From positions 868,001 to 932,000 of the forward strand of contig QUOL01000014.1 in assembly GCA_009761415.1 (NCBI GenBank): 64,000 nt of DNA, in the 5' to 3' direction. The translations under genes and the position numbers were made by a program. This DNA is from Sarcomyxa edulis. Lineage: Eukaryota; Basidiomycota; Agaricomycetes; Agaricales; Mycenaceae. Below the pieces are notes generated by a model. That model did not search any database. It was not told the DNA's origin and was given only the letters and a program-made list of their open reading frames with translations. Positions within the stretch are counted from its first letter, which is position 1; each line of letters begins with the position of its first letter. Shown one piece after another: positions 1 through 9,150 of the stretch.

Positions 1-1513
1 TCACCGAATTCCCTTCGCCCCTATTGTAAAATCCCACTAAATCTAATTTATCAGACTTGTCACTCAGAGGATTGCACGCTAAGTCTTGTTTCTCCAATCC
101 CCGCGAACACGACGAACTCGACTGCGCGGTAGGAGCAAGTACGCCGAGCTGATGTAACATGAAGACTCGATTATCTGGCAAATCCGTCCAACGTTCGGAA
201 AAAGGAGGAGGTCGTGGCAAACTCGAAGCTACCCACGTCGATGTTTTCCCAAGCTTCCCAGTATCAAAAGTAGTTTCTCCCTCAATGTTGTATCCACTCG
301 GTTGATTTTGATTGTGGTTCCAGTTGAGGAATTCGAGTAGAATCGGTGCTTCACCCAGTCGGTTATCCGGAAAGGGCTCAGCTTGTCCACGAACAGGTTC
401 AGGTCGGTTATCCGGAAGTGAAGCACTGCTCGCTGTAAGGACCCGATTGATGTCAGACGAGGAGAGATCTGCTAGAAGAAGAGAATTGCGAGGTAGCAAT
501 TCCGGCAAAGGGCGAGGAAATGATATCGGCCCAGGATCGAGAAGAGGTGGTAATGCTGTCAAGCAGGAGACTTCAAGAGAATCTCTATCCGAGCGCCTAC
601 GAGGGCTACTCCCAGCATTTCCTTCACCCCCATCACTCGTTCCTAAGACTCCCACAGCCGTTATGGGTCCAGCCAGACAACTGATCTTGTTGTCGAAAAA
701 CAGGTCGTGGTGTTGAAACTTCGCTTGAGGATTTGGTGAGAGCTCGGATGTTGACGACAGCGTGTCACTTCGGGAGCGTGTTTGGAATGACGGAACCACT
801 AAAGGAGATGAATTCCGTGAATCGTCCAGTATTGGAGGTGTAAGCACTGAAGTGTGCAAGGGATTTCGAGGCGATGGGCGGGTAGACATTGTTTTTGAGT
901 CAGGCCTATGTCCAACCTTGATTTCCGGTGATTCGTCTGCCAGGCAATCCGTGGCAAGCGAGTCGTGTCTGTGAGAGGACGCACCCAGGCAATCCATGAG
1001 TGCGTTGGGCCCTCTCACGGTGACCCGGGTAGGTGTAGCTGAGAACATGGCCTGTCGTGAGGATTCAAGTTGGATTTCCGACATTACCTGGACTTGAAGA
1101 CCAGTGTCGGCGACGAATTCTCTATCCGACAAAGAGAAGCATCTGACATCAAACCATTCTCTGGCTAGATGTAACCGACGCGAAAGCAAGTCCCAAACAG
1201 CTTTGAGTTCTTCAAACGTGCCTACACAACGTAAGGTGGATGTTAACAAAAGAGCAGGGTCGATGATGAAAAGTGGCCTCGGTTGAAGGCTAACTGTCTT
1301 CTCGAGTAGGTCTTGAAAGGCATCGACAGCCTCCTCGAGTTCGAGAAGTAGGAGAGGGTGTAATGACTGATAGTGATGTTCCAGATGAGTGATGGTATCT
1401 CGAGAATCTGTCAAAATGAGCTCGGAAAGTCCGAGAATGATATCAGATATTGAATAATCATCAATGAAGGGTTCGTGGTATTGGTACCACAATTCTAGCA
1501 TGGGGTTCTCCAT
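1..1513 (-). CDS. Unrecognised Ser/Pro-rich protein, 3' end off the window
   Basis: From an ATG at 1513 the minus strand stays open to base 2 (504 codons, no stop seen), so the C-terminus lies outside the window. The N-terminal ~150 residues look folded and are rich in Leu and acidic residues. The rest is Ser/Pro-rich and low in complexity. A short L/FPDNR motif occurs three times in the C-terminal part. I recognise no domain. No splice sites are needed, and the start codon was chosen because it is the first ATG of the open stretch; an upstream exon between 1515 and 1739 is possible. It could be a host gene or an antisense ORF of old element debris. The length and the absence of stops favour a real coding exon. 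Confidence 0.5.
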   Translation of the reverse strand, partial: MENPMLELWYQYHEPFIDDYSISDIILGLSELILTDSRDTITHLEHHYQSLHPLLLLELEEAVDAFQDLLEKTVSLQPRPLFIIDPALLLTSTLRCVGTFEELKAVWDLLSRRLHLAREWFDVRCFSLSDREFVADTGLQVQVMSEIQLESSRQAMFSATPTRVTVRGPNALMDCLGASSHRHDSLATDCLADESPEIKVGHRPDSKTMSTRPSPRNPLHTSVLTPPILDDSRNSSPLVVPSFQTRSRSDTLSSTSELSPNPQAKFQHHDLFFDNKISCLAGPITAVGVLGTSDGGEGNAGSSPRRRSDRDSLEVSCLTALPPLLDPGPISFPRPLPELLPRNSLLLADLSSSDINRVLTASSASLPDNRPEPVRGQAEPFPDNRLGEAPILLEFLNWNHNQNQPSGYNIEGETTFDTGKLGKTSTWVASSLPRPPPFSERWTDLPDNRVFMLHQLGVLAPTAQSSSSCSRGLEKQDLACNPLSDKSDKLDLVGFYNRGEGNSV

Positions 1514-2002
1514 GTTAGATGGAGAGAATGCTCTTGTGCGACCAGCCAGGTTGAAACGAAGTCCGGATTTGTCCACCATTGTAACGACCCTGGGAACGGG
1601 GCGAGACAATTATTGATTCCTTTTCGTTCAATGAGCTGGCGAGTCGGAAGAGCGTAGAATGGTGTACTCCGTTGAGTACTGAGAGTCGATCAGATAAGAA
1701 GAGATAAGATGATTGCGGATGCCAGGTAGGATTATACACCTCCTGGCAGACGCAGAATATAGATCAAAGTAGCCCCAAGCCCGCTGGCACACTCTATCAC
1801 TTAAGATGAGATGCCAAAGGCTTATTGGGGTGTTTGTTTGATGTAGTAAGAAGATGATATTCCATGAAGTACCGAGAGGTGGTAACTACAGCTTGTGATC
1901 CAAATAACTGTAAACAACTCTGTCACTTCAAGAATATGGAACGAAAAATGTAGGTAAGCCTAGCCAATGCTAGGAACTGAAGGATAAGTATATAGTAGTA
2001 GG
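1514..2002. other. Non-coding spacer, nothing recognised
   Basis: It lies between the partial minus-strand gene and the first recognisable Ty3/gypsy codons. A minus-strand ORF of 74 codons (1515-1739) could be a 5' exon of the neighbouring gene, but no convincing splice pair or family was seen. Confidence 0.4.
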
Positions 2003-2122
2003 GTATGTGCCCGTAACCCGTTACAGGTAGCTGCATTTTTTTCCGCGAAGTTGAATTCTGCGCAGCAGAACTACCCAGTTCATGAGGTAGAAATGCTCGC
2101 GGGGGTTGAGACGATGTTACGC
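2003..2122 (+). pseudogene. Ty3/gypsy RNase H fragment, left half of the interrupted relic
   Basis: In frame this reads through a typical gypsy RNase H block (FFSAKLNSAQQNYPV, then EMLAGVETMLR) up to the CGC codon at 2120-2122, where the LTR of the younger element begins. The same frame resumes after the right LTR with RHRDILG, so the insertion split a single ORF. No upstream reverse transcriptase motifs were found, so the relic was already truncated at its 5' end. Confidence 0.85.
2119..2122. repeat. Target-site duplication ACGC, left copy
   Basis: ACGC abuts the TG start of the left LTR. The matching ACGC is at 13831-13834. Removing one copy and the element restores the RNase H reading frame. 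Confidence 0.8.
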
Positions 2123-3870
2123 TGTGATGAGGACTGCGGCGCTAGGAGTAGATGTGCTAGACTCCTAACTATAGTTCGCCTCTAGGGGGTAAGGTGACGT
2201 TTTCTCGGAGGGGATTTTACGTAGCGAGAAATCCTAATGCCCAGTGACTTGTGTTTGGATAATGTGTTCGTAAAACGGTGGTGAGGTGGGTATGAGATGA
2301 TGAGGTGTAAGGTAAGCTTCGGACTTGTAGGATTGTTCTCGGTAGGCCGTTTAGAGGCTTCGGACAGCTATAGGTTCGTTCTTGAAAAACCTACGAAGGC
2401 CTCGGATAGCTTTCGGAGAGCTGATCGATGCTTCGGACGGCTTATAAAACGTCTTCGGAGAGCTATCGAGGGCTTCGGACAGCTATAAGTTCGATCTTGG
2501 AGAACCTACGAGGGCCTCGGACAGCTTTTGGTGAGCTGACCGATGCTTTGTATAGCTATAAAACGTCTTCGGAGAGCTATCGAAGGTTTCGGACAGCTCT
2601 GAACTGATTTCGGAGAGCTTCGAGGGTTTCGGACAGCTATGGACTGATTTCGGAGAGCTTCCTTTGTTCCGGGAGTGGTACTGCCGACTGAATCAAGTCC
2701 TTTTTCTTTTGTTTTGACCGACTCCTGTAATCGTTCCTTGTCTCGGTTTCAGAAGTATGAGAAAGAGATAGAATTCCTATAGAGAGTAACTGGGTAGTTG
2801 GTCGATTCGGGTATGTTCCTCTGGTTCTCGTCCACACTGGTTCTATCTACCGTTCTCCATGTCCTATCCTACTTTATATATGAATTCCTTCCCTGTCCTT
2901 GCCTAATTCTTCACCCCGAGTGCCATCCCAAGGTCCCCGAGATCTCCAATGATGAAACAGATCCGGTATTGGTTTTGATGTGTCCGAACCTCGCTCAGTG
3001 TGAAAGGTTAGGGCCTGAGGTGTTCTCTGAAAGCGTTGCAAGGTGAATTTGTGAAGGGATGAAACATGTCCGAGTGAGCAGGATGATGGGGAGCTTCCGA
3101 TAGATTTTTCCAAGATGCGACGGCCAAAGTTGTCCGAGAAGAGTGAATTTGATGTGGGTTGCTAGGCGGAGACCTGTAGTGTCTTTGTTAGCGGGCGATA
3201 CCTCGCTTACAAGTGCTGTGTCATGTGATAAACACAGAGGGAAGAATATTCCGTAGCACCACTTGGTCAGGGTGGACGGAGGTCTTAACGAGGCGTCCAG
3301 ATGCATGGAAAGGTGTGAATTGAGATCACAATGTAAAGGGAATATGTCCGATTTGATAGGAAGAACAGCTCAGGGCAGCAAGCATCACGTTGGCGGTATG
3401 TCGACTGGTGGCAATGTTTTGTCGGTGAAGTATCTCTCGATGAGGTCTTCTAGAGGTGAAAGGGAACCTGCTGAAACGATTTGGGATCTGTCCGAAGGAT
3501 CTAGGGGGCTGCGGAGAGGTGATCGAGTACATTGGGCCTTCGGTCAGGTGAAACAACGATAGGGAATTGGGTTCTGGCGGTAGATTTCCTTCGGAGAAAT
3601 TGTTCGTGTGTGATTTCAAGTATTCCGAAACGTTCTGAGACGTGACCGAAGGCGGGTTAGCGTTTGGTGAGTGGATGAAGAGGCCGCTTTCGGGGAGAAA
3701 CCGTCAAGTAGCGGGTACTTGGTGTCTTTCAGTGTCCGGTCATTCGAAAAGTAAGTCGTTTGTGGTGATGCCACCAGTATCTCTGTAGTTAGCTATGTCT
3801 GAGGAGTCGCATAAGAGTAGGTTGTTGTATAGTTGTCGATTCCTTGGCTGGGGATGCTGGCATCCTCACA
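2123..3870 (-). repeat. Long terminal repeat, left copy (3' LTR if the element is on minus)
   Basis: 1748 bp, beginning TGTGATGAGG and ending CATCCTCACA, with 5-bp terminal inverted repeats TGTGA/TCACA. No difference from 12083-13830 was found. Small ORFs in either strand of the repeat are not convincing genes. A TATATAAAG on the minus strand (2872-2880) is a candidate U3 promoter. Plus-strand TATAAAA also occurs twice in the internal tandem repeats. Confidence 0.9.
2359..2660. repeat. Tandem array with TTCGGA(C/G)AGCT core in the left LTR
   Basis: Two ~115-bp units start at 2359 and 2474, followed by two ~40-bp units starting at 2588 and 2628. Each unit opens with TTCGGACAGCT, and variants of this 11-mer recur inside the units. 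Such clustered repeats in an LTR usually act as enhancer-like binding sites. The identical array is in the right LTR. Confidence 0.8.
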
Positions 3871-3879
3871 CTTCCTCCT
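3871..3879 (-). other. Candidate polypurine tract (minus strand)
   Basis: The plus strand reads CTTCCTCCT immediately after the LTR, which is AGGAGGAAG on the minus strand abutting the TGTGAGG start of the LTR in that orientation. This is where the second-strand primer of an LTR retrotransposon should lie. The right end shows no comparable purine run in plus orientation. Confidence 0.6.
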
Positions 3880-3977
3880 AACTTTTAAATATCGACCGTC
3901 CCCGGTCGATCATCCGGAGGGCAAACACAACAACGTGTCCACGACCAAAACAGGGCAAGGACGACCGGCCGAGGACC

Positions 3978-3984
3978 TATAAAT
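3978..3984 (+). promoter_or_regulatory. TATA box of cargo gene A
   Basis: TATAAAT lies ~50 bases before the ATG at 4030, matching the spacing seen for the other cargo genes. Confidence 0.6.
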
Positions 3985-4029
3985 CCCAAGGTTAAGACAG
4001 CCAGAGCTTTCCTGAAAGCAACAAGCCAA

Positions 4030-4968
4030 ATGGATCCCATAGCAAAAGAACTCTTCTTTACGCGCTGCCTCGATCTAGACGGGATAGATGGCGATATTAC
4101 GATGGCAACTTTCCTCGGATACCTGCGTAACAATATCCGTCCCATGGTTCACCTAGTTGTTAGCTGCATTTTTCAGGATGCAGTGGCGGACGTTCTCCTT
4201 CCGGAGTTCTCGAGTCACGGTGTATACACGTTGAGAAAGCACGTTAAAATCTTGTGCCAGCACATGGTGAGTGCGTGTGCGCCTTTCAGGGGGTCCGTGC
4301 TAATTGCGAAGGTCAAGGTATTCATGCTCAGACTTAGATGGGTACTGAAGGGGAGGTGCATGGACGATACCACGGAGCCGTTTCCCAAGGAAGCAGTGAC
4401 CGCCGTTTACCAGGTGCAGCGGTGCGTCCACGTCGTAGGGTTTTCCGGGGATCAGGACGAGGACGAGGCACATAAGATCGACGTTATCTTGTACTTCATA
4501 GAAGAATATGCCCGCCGATCGACATTCGGCGTCGCTTTCGATTACATCGAGGCGGACCCGCGTGGTCGGTTCCATGCGCATGCCGTGTTGAAGAAGCATC
4601 CATACAGCGGTCCCAGGGTACATCGAGATGGTACGATTAGTACGGACAGGGGCAACAGCCTCGAGGGGGAAGAAAATTCGGCTAACAACGAAGACGAAGG
4701 CATATCCGTCATAAGTATTGCAACGGACGACGGGGACGAAGAAATGGAGGTGGCCGAGGTAGAAAGGGCCTTGTCCGGTAAGAATTCTGACACTTTAGCG
4801 GTGCGGCAACGAGCTGATCGGAGAGGTACAGTCCAGCCACTCGCGAGCTTGGCAACACACGGGGCATTTCGCCTGCTTTTGGAGACGTTATCCGAAGAGG
4901 AGAGGAACGGTTTGATTGGCGGGGCGGCGATTATCGAACAGGGACTAAACAATTTGTCGGGGGCATGA
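4030..4968 (+). CDS. Cargo protein A, founder-like member of the A-E family
   Basis: The frame is open for 312 codons. A 51-nt intron (4267-4317, GTGAGT donor, CTAAT branch-like site, AAG acceptor) is inferred at the same phase-0 position as in B-E and gives 295 residues. Because 51 is a multiple of three and contains no stop, the retained form is also open. The N-terminal half has the family motif FLGYLRNNIRPM; the second half has FPKEA at the place of IPSEV, IPSEM and VPSEA in relatives. The last ~100 residues are acidic, Ser/Asn-rich and unique to this member. No known family is recognised. It is the first gene downstream of the left LTR and has its own TATA box. Confidence 0.75.
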   Translation: MDPIAKELFFTRCLDLDGIDGDITMATFLGYLRNNIRPMVHLVVSCIFQDAVADVLLPEFSSHGVYTLRKHVKILCQHMVSACAPFRGSVLIAKVKVFMLRLRWVLKGRCMDDTTEPFPKEAVTAVYQVQRCVHVVGFSGDQDEDEAHKIDVILYFIEEYARRSTFGVAFDYIEADPRGRFHAHAVLKKHPYSGPRVHRDGTISTDRGNSLEGEENSANNEDEGISVISIATDDGDEEMEVAEVERALSGKNSDTLAVRQRADRRGTVQPLASLATHGAFRLLLETLSEEERNGLIGGAAIIEQGLNNLSGA

Positions 4969-5028
4969 GGCGGCAAGAAGAGGGAAGGGTTCGGAGAGGT
5001 GATCGAGGGCATGCAGTCATCATGTACA

Positions 5029-5034
5029 TATAAA
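5029..5034 (+). promoter_or_regulatory. TATA box of cargo gene B
   Basis: TATAAA lies 30 bases before the ATG at 5064. Confidence 0.6.
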
Positions 5035-5063
5035 CGACGAGTCCTTTCGTGTTGAAAATCGAA

Positions 5064-5653
5064 ATGCCTGCCCGCAGTATGCAAATGGCTCGCGAGAGGC
5101 TCTGCGACTACTTCATGACGCTGAACGTCCCATCCTTTATTCGACCCGTGTTCTATCCGCACGAGGGCTTCGATGGATTCTTTCGCAAACGCCTTCGTAT
5201 GATGTTCGGTGTCATCCAGGCGACGCTTCCCCATAGGGTGACAGCATTTCCCGATGACACCGATAGCGTTATCGGGCAATATACGCTGTCGAGGCGGCTT
5301 ATGCGGTTTTTCGTCGAGAACGTTGTACGGGCTTCCACCGTTTTTCAGCGGGGCAACGCAGAGATACTAAAAAAAAATATCCTTCTGCGCAGGAACTCAT
5401 CGTTGCATACCGTCAGCGGGCCAGGACCGATGCCAACGCCGCCGAATTTAAAATTCCTTCAGAGGTATCCCGTATGATGGAGTTCAGTCTTATCGTTTAT
5501 GACAAGGTCGGATTTCATGGGGACTGGGCCCTCAGCAGCGTCGGTCAGAGGAGGGAAATGCTTCAATCACTAAAAGACGAGGCCGACGTTAACGCTTCAT
5601 TGACTGGCGGGGCAAAGGAGTATCCCGAATTTGAGGACCTGGTGTTCTGGTAA
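5064..5653 (+). CDS. Cargo protein B, A-E family
   Basis: Two exons, 5064-5324 and 5393-5653, around a 68-nt GT-AG intron with an ACTAA-type branch site; both exons are 261 nt and the product is 173 aa. Unspliced, the frame ends soon after the intron, so splicing is needed. The N-terminal half carries GFDGFFRKRLRMM, matching GFTNFLRFRLRPMM of protein C. The second half carries IPSEV and ends near YPEF. An in-frame GTG lies upstream, but 5064 is the first ATG and sits at the expected distance from the TATA box. Function unknown; mostly hydrophobic and basic helices, no signal peptide seen. Confidence 0.75.
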
Positions 5654-6713
5654 GCAGGCGCCGTCGGTCTCGTTCTTTGGGCCCCTCAGAGGGATACTAA
5701 TAGTCGGAAATTCGCATTTTAGAGCGCACGCGTAGCGGGGAAGCTTTCCTGGATGTGACCGAGGGGTTTTGTCGTCGTTGGTACCTTAACGGATAAACAC
5801 TCCTTTCGCGTGCCGCGTTTGAATATCTTGTAGTTTATGGAATGCACTGTCGGTTCGGAGGGCAACGACGGTCTCGGGCAGCCTCCCAACCTCCTTTATA
5901 AAGGGTACCGATGTCCGATGATTCCACCCGCTGTGCGCAGACATTTGAATCGCGGACAGTTCGTAACTCCGTCAGCGGCTCTTGATGAGAGGAAAGTTCA
6001 GAGGGAAGGCGAGTGAGATGAGAACGGAGAGAGGTTATTAATGCTTTCAGAGCTTTTCTCCTTTACAATTTCGCTATATCGCTCAGTGGCCTGGTCATCA
6101 TTTCGTTCTTCCGTAGCCTCGCCTTTATACGATGTCAGGATGATCTTCTCGTCCCGTTCAACAACTCGGCCGGCGCAGGATGCTGTTCTCTTCTTCAAGA
6201 TGATGCAGTTGCATTTCTACAGCGCTCAAAGCCGACAGCCGTCAAGCGCCAGTGGCTTCATGAAGTCATGGCCGTTTAGATCGAGGTGGCTTGCGTCCTG
6301 ATCGTCGTTGTTCTTACGGCGCAGTTGAGACTGTTCGGGTTAATACGCGTGCGAGTGATGTGACCGCGATCTTGCGAAATCTTTGCGAAGGAACAAGACA
6401 CGGCGAAGTGTATCAGGTGAGGCAAGGACCTGCGACAATAGTCGAAAAGATGGTCCCAGGGTAGCGGCGCGACGTGGCGGCCAGCTCGTGTTCTTTTGCA
6501 TGTGGCATTCGCAATCGTTCCGTGAGCATCTATACCGAAGAACATGCGTCTTTACTGCTTCTGATAAGGCACGGTCCGGAAAATCCAACGGTTAACAGTG
6601 GCTGCACGGAGTCCGTTCGGACACCTCTTATCGGTCCGAGACGTCAGTCCTAAGTCCGATGAGGTATAAAGAACGCCAGCTGGCGCAGGATAGCCATCGT
6701 TATTCCAGCCAAA
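5654..6713 (+). pseudogene. Gap in the cargo array, possibly a decayed sixth A-E copy
   Basis: This 1.06-kb gap between genes B and C has a TATAAA at 5897-5902 but no intact gene. One frame around 6040-6285 translates to a hydrophobic segment with an FRAFLL...FFRSL pattern faintly like the first exon of the family, followed by a stop, a possible 51-nt intron and a second short open stretch. The resemblance is weak and could be chance. The spacing of the array makes a lost copy plausible. Nothing else is seen here. Confidence 0.3.
6665..6670 (+). promoter_or_regulatory. TATA box of cargo gene C
   Basis: TATAAA lies ~44 bases before the ATG at 6714. Confidence 0.6.
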
Positions 6714-7309
6714 ATGTCGCATGTCGTTAGTTCATCTTTTACTCAAGCTCTCCGAGACGAGTTTTTGTCGTACGCTCAACCTCCTGAAGTTCTTGCCGGG
6801 GATTTCGCTCCTACCGAGGGCTTTACAAATTTCCTTCGGTTCCGCCTCCGCCCTATGATGGAGATCGTCGAGCGGGGGTACGCGGCTTATCTTATAACGA
6901 GTTCCCCGAGAGACACCGTTGAACCAATCATATGGAGCGAGACGAAAGGCTGGTTCCGCATCGTGTTGGATCATTTGGTAGGCGTCCGTGGTTCACTCGG
7001 TGAGCTTCGGAGTGTTAACCTTACGTCTTCTAGGATGCCATTCTACGGTTTAGGGATAGGGTGACGGCAATTGGCCGAGGAGACGAGGCCGTGGTTCCGT
7101 CAGAAGCGTTGCGCCTCGCAAGCATGGTGCAGCTATTCCTTATCCATCACGGAGTTGAGCTCGGGTACGATGAGGATGTACTTGTGAAGAGGAAGGATTT
7201 AACGAAGGAGTTCCTTTGGTCTATCGTCCCTGTAATGCTCCGAGAGGCAGTTGCCGTGGAATTTCCGGAGTTCGTGATACGGTTGGCAGGGGAGGGTACG
7301 GGCAAGTAG
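6714..7309 (+). CDS. Cargo protein C, A-E family
   Basis: Exons 6714-6977 and 7034-7309 flank a 56-nt intron (GTAGGC...TTCTAG, phase 0), giving 179 aa. The N-terminal half contains GFTNFLRFRLRPMM, the clearest form of the family motif; exon 2 contains VPSEA and later FPEF. The joined frame aligns along its length with B and, less closely, with A, D and E, including the intron position. No catalytic or metal-binding residues are evident. Function is unknown. The compact, mostly helical pattern would suit a structural or adaptor role, but that is only a guess. Confidence 0.78.
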
Positions 7310-7347
7310 AAGGGGTGTCCGATAGCTGAATAGCGCGATATTTTTAG

Positions 7348-7353
7348 TATAAA
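7348..7353 (+). promoter_or_regulatory. TATA box of cargo gene D
   Basis: TATAAA lies ~42 bases before the ATG at 7395. Confidence 0.6.
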
Positions 7354-7394
7354 GAGGGTGAATCAATTCCTCCGTACAGGTCACCGCAGAGCCC

Positions 7395-8113
7395 ATGAAA
7401 ATTATGGAACCCCTACACCAAGTCCTTTTGAACACTCTTGCCCAAGAGGCAGCAACGTTCGATATCCTTGATCGTGACGGAATGATTCACTATCTCAGGT
7501 GCCTCCTGCGCCCCGCTGTCGGCCTCGTTGCCGATTTTATATTCCGTGAACTCGGGCCCGATGGCTACTTCGTAGCTTTAACTGGTCGCGAGAGGGTTCC
7601 CTACTACTGCAATGCGCAAATCGTGTTGCTCCTCGCGGTACGTTGGTCTAAACTTGACCCTTAGCGATCTCATTGTTTAACGGGTTTTCACTTGATCGGT
7701 AACAGGTCCATTTCCACAGCCAGTGGCAGGAGCTGAACAAGCAGGACAGGCGTTTATACATGATTCCGTCCGAGATGAATAGAACGATTAGCCATTTGCG
7801 CTTGATTTGTCGGGCTGTCCGAATTCAGCCAGCAAGCCCCATTCATTGGGAGGTCGAAGCCGTCCGAGCTCTTACCGAGCTTAGCATACGCGCCCTGGCG
7901 GCTTACGCGTCGGCTGAAGATGCCTTCGATTGGCCGGAGTACGAGAAGCCCGGGGATGCCGCGTTGGAAAGCGCGATGACCAGATCGATCCGTCTCGATC
8001 TCCTCGAAAGGGTCGTACCTAAGCGCGTTGTCGTAGTCGAGGGGGAGTCCGAAGGTGCAGGATATAGCGACGCGGAGGACTGGCCAGGGTCAGAGGAGGA
8101 AACGACGGAGTAA
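7395..8113 (+). CDS. Cargo protein D, A-E family
   Basis: Exons 7395-7637 and 7706-8113 surround a 68-nt intron (GTACGT...AACAG, phase 0); product 216 aa. The family motif appears as MIHYLRCLLRPA. Exon 2 opens with VHFHSQW and contains IPSEM, then WPEY at the place of FPEF/YPEF. The last ~40 residues are acidic and Ser/Gly-rich. Without splicing the frame stops within the intron. Function unknown. Confidence 0.77.
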
Positions 8114-8157
8114 AGTAACGCTCCCAGAATCATATGCCACTTATTGTAGTCTGCATA

Positions 8158-8163
8158 TATAAA
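8158..8163 (+). promoter_or_regulatory. TATA box of cargo gene E
   Basis: TATAAA lies ~52 bases before the ATG at 8215. Confidence 0.6.
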
Positions 8164-8214
8164 CCTCCCCGAATCGTTTGCTCTGATCCTTAAGTCAGTA
8201 AAGTTCCATCAACG

Positions 8215-9150
8215 ATGTCCTTTATTCTCCGTTTGTCTGCAAATCGCTTTCCCGAAAATCCCCAGGATCCCGACCTCGAAAATGAGAGGTCTCCGACCAC
8301 CATCTGGTCTCGGTCAATTCGTAGCCTCCTAGGCATCGTTCATCTCTCCGTAAATGGGAGGTGTCCGACGGACGTTCCTCTCGAGGAAAGGCTCTGGGTC
8401 AGGACCCTCCTCACCCGGATCGTCAATTACGTAGTAAGCGGCTCGCTTGTTTTTCCTTCATCGTTCCTCTTTCAACATCGTCCGTCCAGCATCAAGCTAT
8501 GAAGCTCCGAGCCTCCGAAGCCATTAAATCAGGTTCTTGGGATACCATTCCAATTCCCGCTCAAGCCACCACTACCGTCGCCATGCTCGAGTTCTTTCTG
8601 AAGAACTTTGGTTTCGAGGGGGACTACGTTGCGGTCAACGTTAGGAACGTTGGGTATCTTTTATCGTCGGTGAAGAGCGAGATGGTTGCCCAGGCGCGTT
8701 TTACTTATTTCTTGGTTCTCATCCTTCGCTGATTTATTTCTTTTCGTCCTTTTCTAGGTCGGATACGTCGGAACCGCCCTGGATTTTGATGGTTTTGAGT
8801 CATCCGATGCGTACAACGTGTACGGCGTGCTTCCCGAAATGAAGCAGCAGCAAGTCAACGACTTGCTCAGATCGCGGGCGGCTTTCGTTCCCAATCCTAT
8901 TCTTCCTGCTCCTCAATATCCTCTTGTCCCCTTCGTCGCGAGGTTTCCCGTGAAAGAGGGCTTTGAAGAGGTCCGTCTTCATGGAGACGTTCCCGATCCT
9001 CGTCTCGGAGGCCTCCACCAAGTTCATTTCGGCCCTGGAACTTTCGGACAGGTAGATCCTCGGAACGCTGCGACGCGTGGGAGAGGTCGCGGAGGGGCAA
9101 GGGCTAATCGTCGAGGAGCTGGAGCGGTACCTGATACTACCATTCTGTAG
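8215..9150 (+). CDS. Cargo protein E, A-E family with RGG-type tail
   Basis: Exon 1 is 8215-8433, followed by a 56-nt intron (GTAAGC...GTCCAG) at the family's phase-0 position. Exon 2 starts at 8490. A second intron ends at 8757; its donor is either GC (CAG|GCGCGT, intron 8694-8757) or a weak GT (8685), and both keep frame. Exon 3 is 8758-9150. The GC-AG model gives 271 aa. The family motif is weak here (IWSRSIRSLLGI), and PSEA is replaced by IPAQA. The C-terminal ~30 residues are Arg/Gly-rich (RGRGRGGAR), as in RNA-binding proteins or gag nucleocapsids. An AATAAA polyadenylation-like signal follows at ~9187. Function unknown. Confidence 0.7.

Noticed and set aside
2297..3619. Several 60-100-codon ORFs inside the LTR, repeated at 12257-13579
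   Set aside because: They are present twice only because the LTR is. They overlap on both strands, have no family resemblance, and several start inside the tandem repeats.
4542..5279. 245-codon minus-strand ORF inside the element
   Set aside because: It is the complement of cargo genes A and B, which have splice sites, TATA boxes and family similarity. The minus frame shows no gag or pol motif.
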